From an uncultured Clostridia bacterium (GTDB lineage Bacteria; Bacillota; Clostridia; Christensenellales; Borkfalkiaceae): a DNA stretch of 7,106 nt. The translations under genes were made by a program, and so were the position numbers. Below the pieces are notes generated by a model. That model saw nothing but the letters and a program-made list of their open reading frames with translations, did no database searches and had not been told where the DNA came from. Each line of letters starts with the position of its first letter. Position 1 is the first letter of the stretch. Of the stretch, positions 6,231 through 7,106 are shown one piece after another. The DNA lies in assembly GCA_947176445.1 (NCBI GenBank), contig CAMWQK010000040.1:1-7106 (forward strand), given 5' to 3'.

Positions 6231-7103
6231 TTATTCCAGATTCTGGATCTGTTCCCGAATTTTTTCGATCTCGTTCTTCATTTTCAGCGCATCGGCAGTG
6301 ATGAGAGAATCGCTCGACTTGCTGCATACCGTATTGCATTCGCGGTTAAACTCCTGCACGAGGAAGTCGAGCCGCCGCCCCACCTCTTCACACTTGCAGA
6401 TACTGTGGAACTCCGTAATATGCGAACTCAAACGCGTGAGCTCCTCGTCGATATTGCTCTTGTCGGCAAAGATCGCCGCTTCCGTTAAAATACGCGTCTC
6501 GTCCACCTTGCCGCCGAGAAACTCCTGCATGCGGTCGGTGAGCTTTTTGCGGTATTCCTCCGCAACAAGCGGCGCGCGCTTTGCAATACTGTCGCGCAAG
6601 GTTTTTATGGTATCCACGCGGGAGAGAACGTCGTTTTTCAGCCGTTCGCCCTCCGCAAGCCGCATCTTTTTCAGAGCCGCCACCGCACCGTCCAGCGCAA
6701 TAAAGAGCGCATTCTGAAGCGCCGTATCCTCTTCCTGTGCCTCTTCCGTGCGTGCCACATCGGGCGAGCGCAGAAGCTGGGAGACAGTCGTATCGTTTAC
6801 AAGTGCGGGAAATTCCGCCTTTAACTTTTCCGCCGCTTCGACGTATGCGCGCGCGGCGTTTAAGTCCACGTACAGAGACTTTGCCTTTTCGCGCTTATCC
6901 GCATAGCTGATGAACACGTCCACGTGCCCGCGGGAGAGCTTCTGTCGAAGACGGGAGCGGATCTCCTCTTCGAGCGCGTTGAAGATACGCGGCGACTTGA
7001 CCGCAACGTCCAAAAAACGGTTGTTGACCGATTTGAGTTCCACGGTGAGCTCGATCCCGCCTTCGCGGTATTCGCCCTTGCCGTAACCCGTCATGCTGTA
7101 CAT
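6231..7103 (-). CDS. yicC: YicC/YloC family endoribonuclease
   Basis: A 290-residue protein of the YicC/YloC family, whose members have been reported as endoribonucleases acting in RNA turnover in E. coli and B. subtilis; it should be cytoplasmic. The N-terminus carries the family signature MTGYGKG (residues 4-10), followed by ELKSVNNRFLD and SRGHVDV, typical of the YicC N-terminal domain. The C-terminal DUF1732 part shows DEELTRLSSH (219-228), GRRLDFLVQEFNRE (242-255) and the ending EIEKIREQIQNLE. Length matches the usual 285-295 residues, so the gene looks complete. The ATG at 7103 gives MYSMTGYG, matching the short leader normal before MTG, but only three bases lie upstream in the window, so its ribosome binding site and promoter cannot be seen. 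One oddity is NTVCSKS where relatives usually have NTIGSKS. It is the first gene of the cluster and ends three bases before gmk; remA, which often sits between them, is absent. Confidence 0.95.
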   Translation of the reverse strand: MYSMTGYGKGEYREGGIELTVELKSVNNRFLDVAVKSPRIFNALEEEIRSRLRQKLSRGHVDVFISYADKREKAKSLYVDLNAARAYVEAAEKLKAEFPALVNDTTVSQLLRSPDVARTEEAQEEDTALQNALFIALDGAVAALKKMRLAEGERLKNDVLSRVDTIKTLRDSIAKRAPLVAEEYRKKLTDRMQEFLGGKVDETRILTEAAIFADKSNIDEELTRLSSHITEFHSICKCEEVGRRLDFLVQEFNRECNTVCSKSSDSLITADALKMKNEIEKIREQIQNLE

Positions 7104-7106
7104 CGC

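Noticed and set aside
5697..6488. A 263-codon open frame on the plus strand
   Set aside because: It is fully antisense to gmk and the end of yicC, both of which have intact family motifs. It shows no recognisable domain and looks like a by-product of codon bias.
1..7106. A novel defence, mobile or metabolic system
   Set aside because: All eight genes are recognised housekeeping genes in a conserved order, they leave only short gaps, and no repeats or foreign-looking segments were seen.

Overview
The window is a dense, single-direction housekeeping gene cluster, with every gene on the minus strand. In transcription order (right to left) it reads yicC/yloC family RNase, gmk, rpoZ, priA, def, fmt, rsmB, rlmN. 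The last gene runs off the left edge. This is the order of the conserved Bacillota (Firmicutes) cluster known from Bacillus subtilis as yloC-remA-gmk-rpoZ-coaBC-priA-def-fmt-rsmB-rlmN. AGGAGG-like ribosome binding sites, TTG starts on two genes, moderately high GC and protein motifs closer to clostridial than bacillar forms suggest a member of the Clostridia, perhaps an uncultured gut lineage. The sequence alone does not allow a firmer placement.

Layout on the minus strand: yicC (7103-6231), gmk (6227-5664) and rpoZ (5652-5431) form a tight block separated by 3 and 11 bases. A strong intrinsic terminator follows rpoZ (5415-5388). priA (5369-3201, restarted here at an internal TTG) then opens a second block: def (3190-2735), fmt (2734-1814), rsmB (1830-607) and rlmN (610 to beyond base 1). 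In this block the junctions are a 10-base gap, direct abutment, a 17-base overlap and an ATGA overlap. No stretch over 300 bases lacks a gene; the longest gap, 61 bases, holds the terminator and the priA ribosome binding site. No tRNA, rRNA, mobile element, CRISPR array or phage gene was seen.

The genes link nucleotide supply (Gmk), transcription (omega subunit), RNA turnover (YicC), replication restart (PriA), N-formylmethionine handling (Fmt adds the formyl group to initiator tRNA, Def removes it from nascent proteins) and 23S/16S/tRNA methylation (RlmN, RsmB). I found no evidence of a new biological system. The points worth a second look are the absence of remA and coaBC from their usual slots, the terminator that divides the cluster at the coaBC slot, a shortened and divergent RsmB, and a few substitutions at family-conserved positions.
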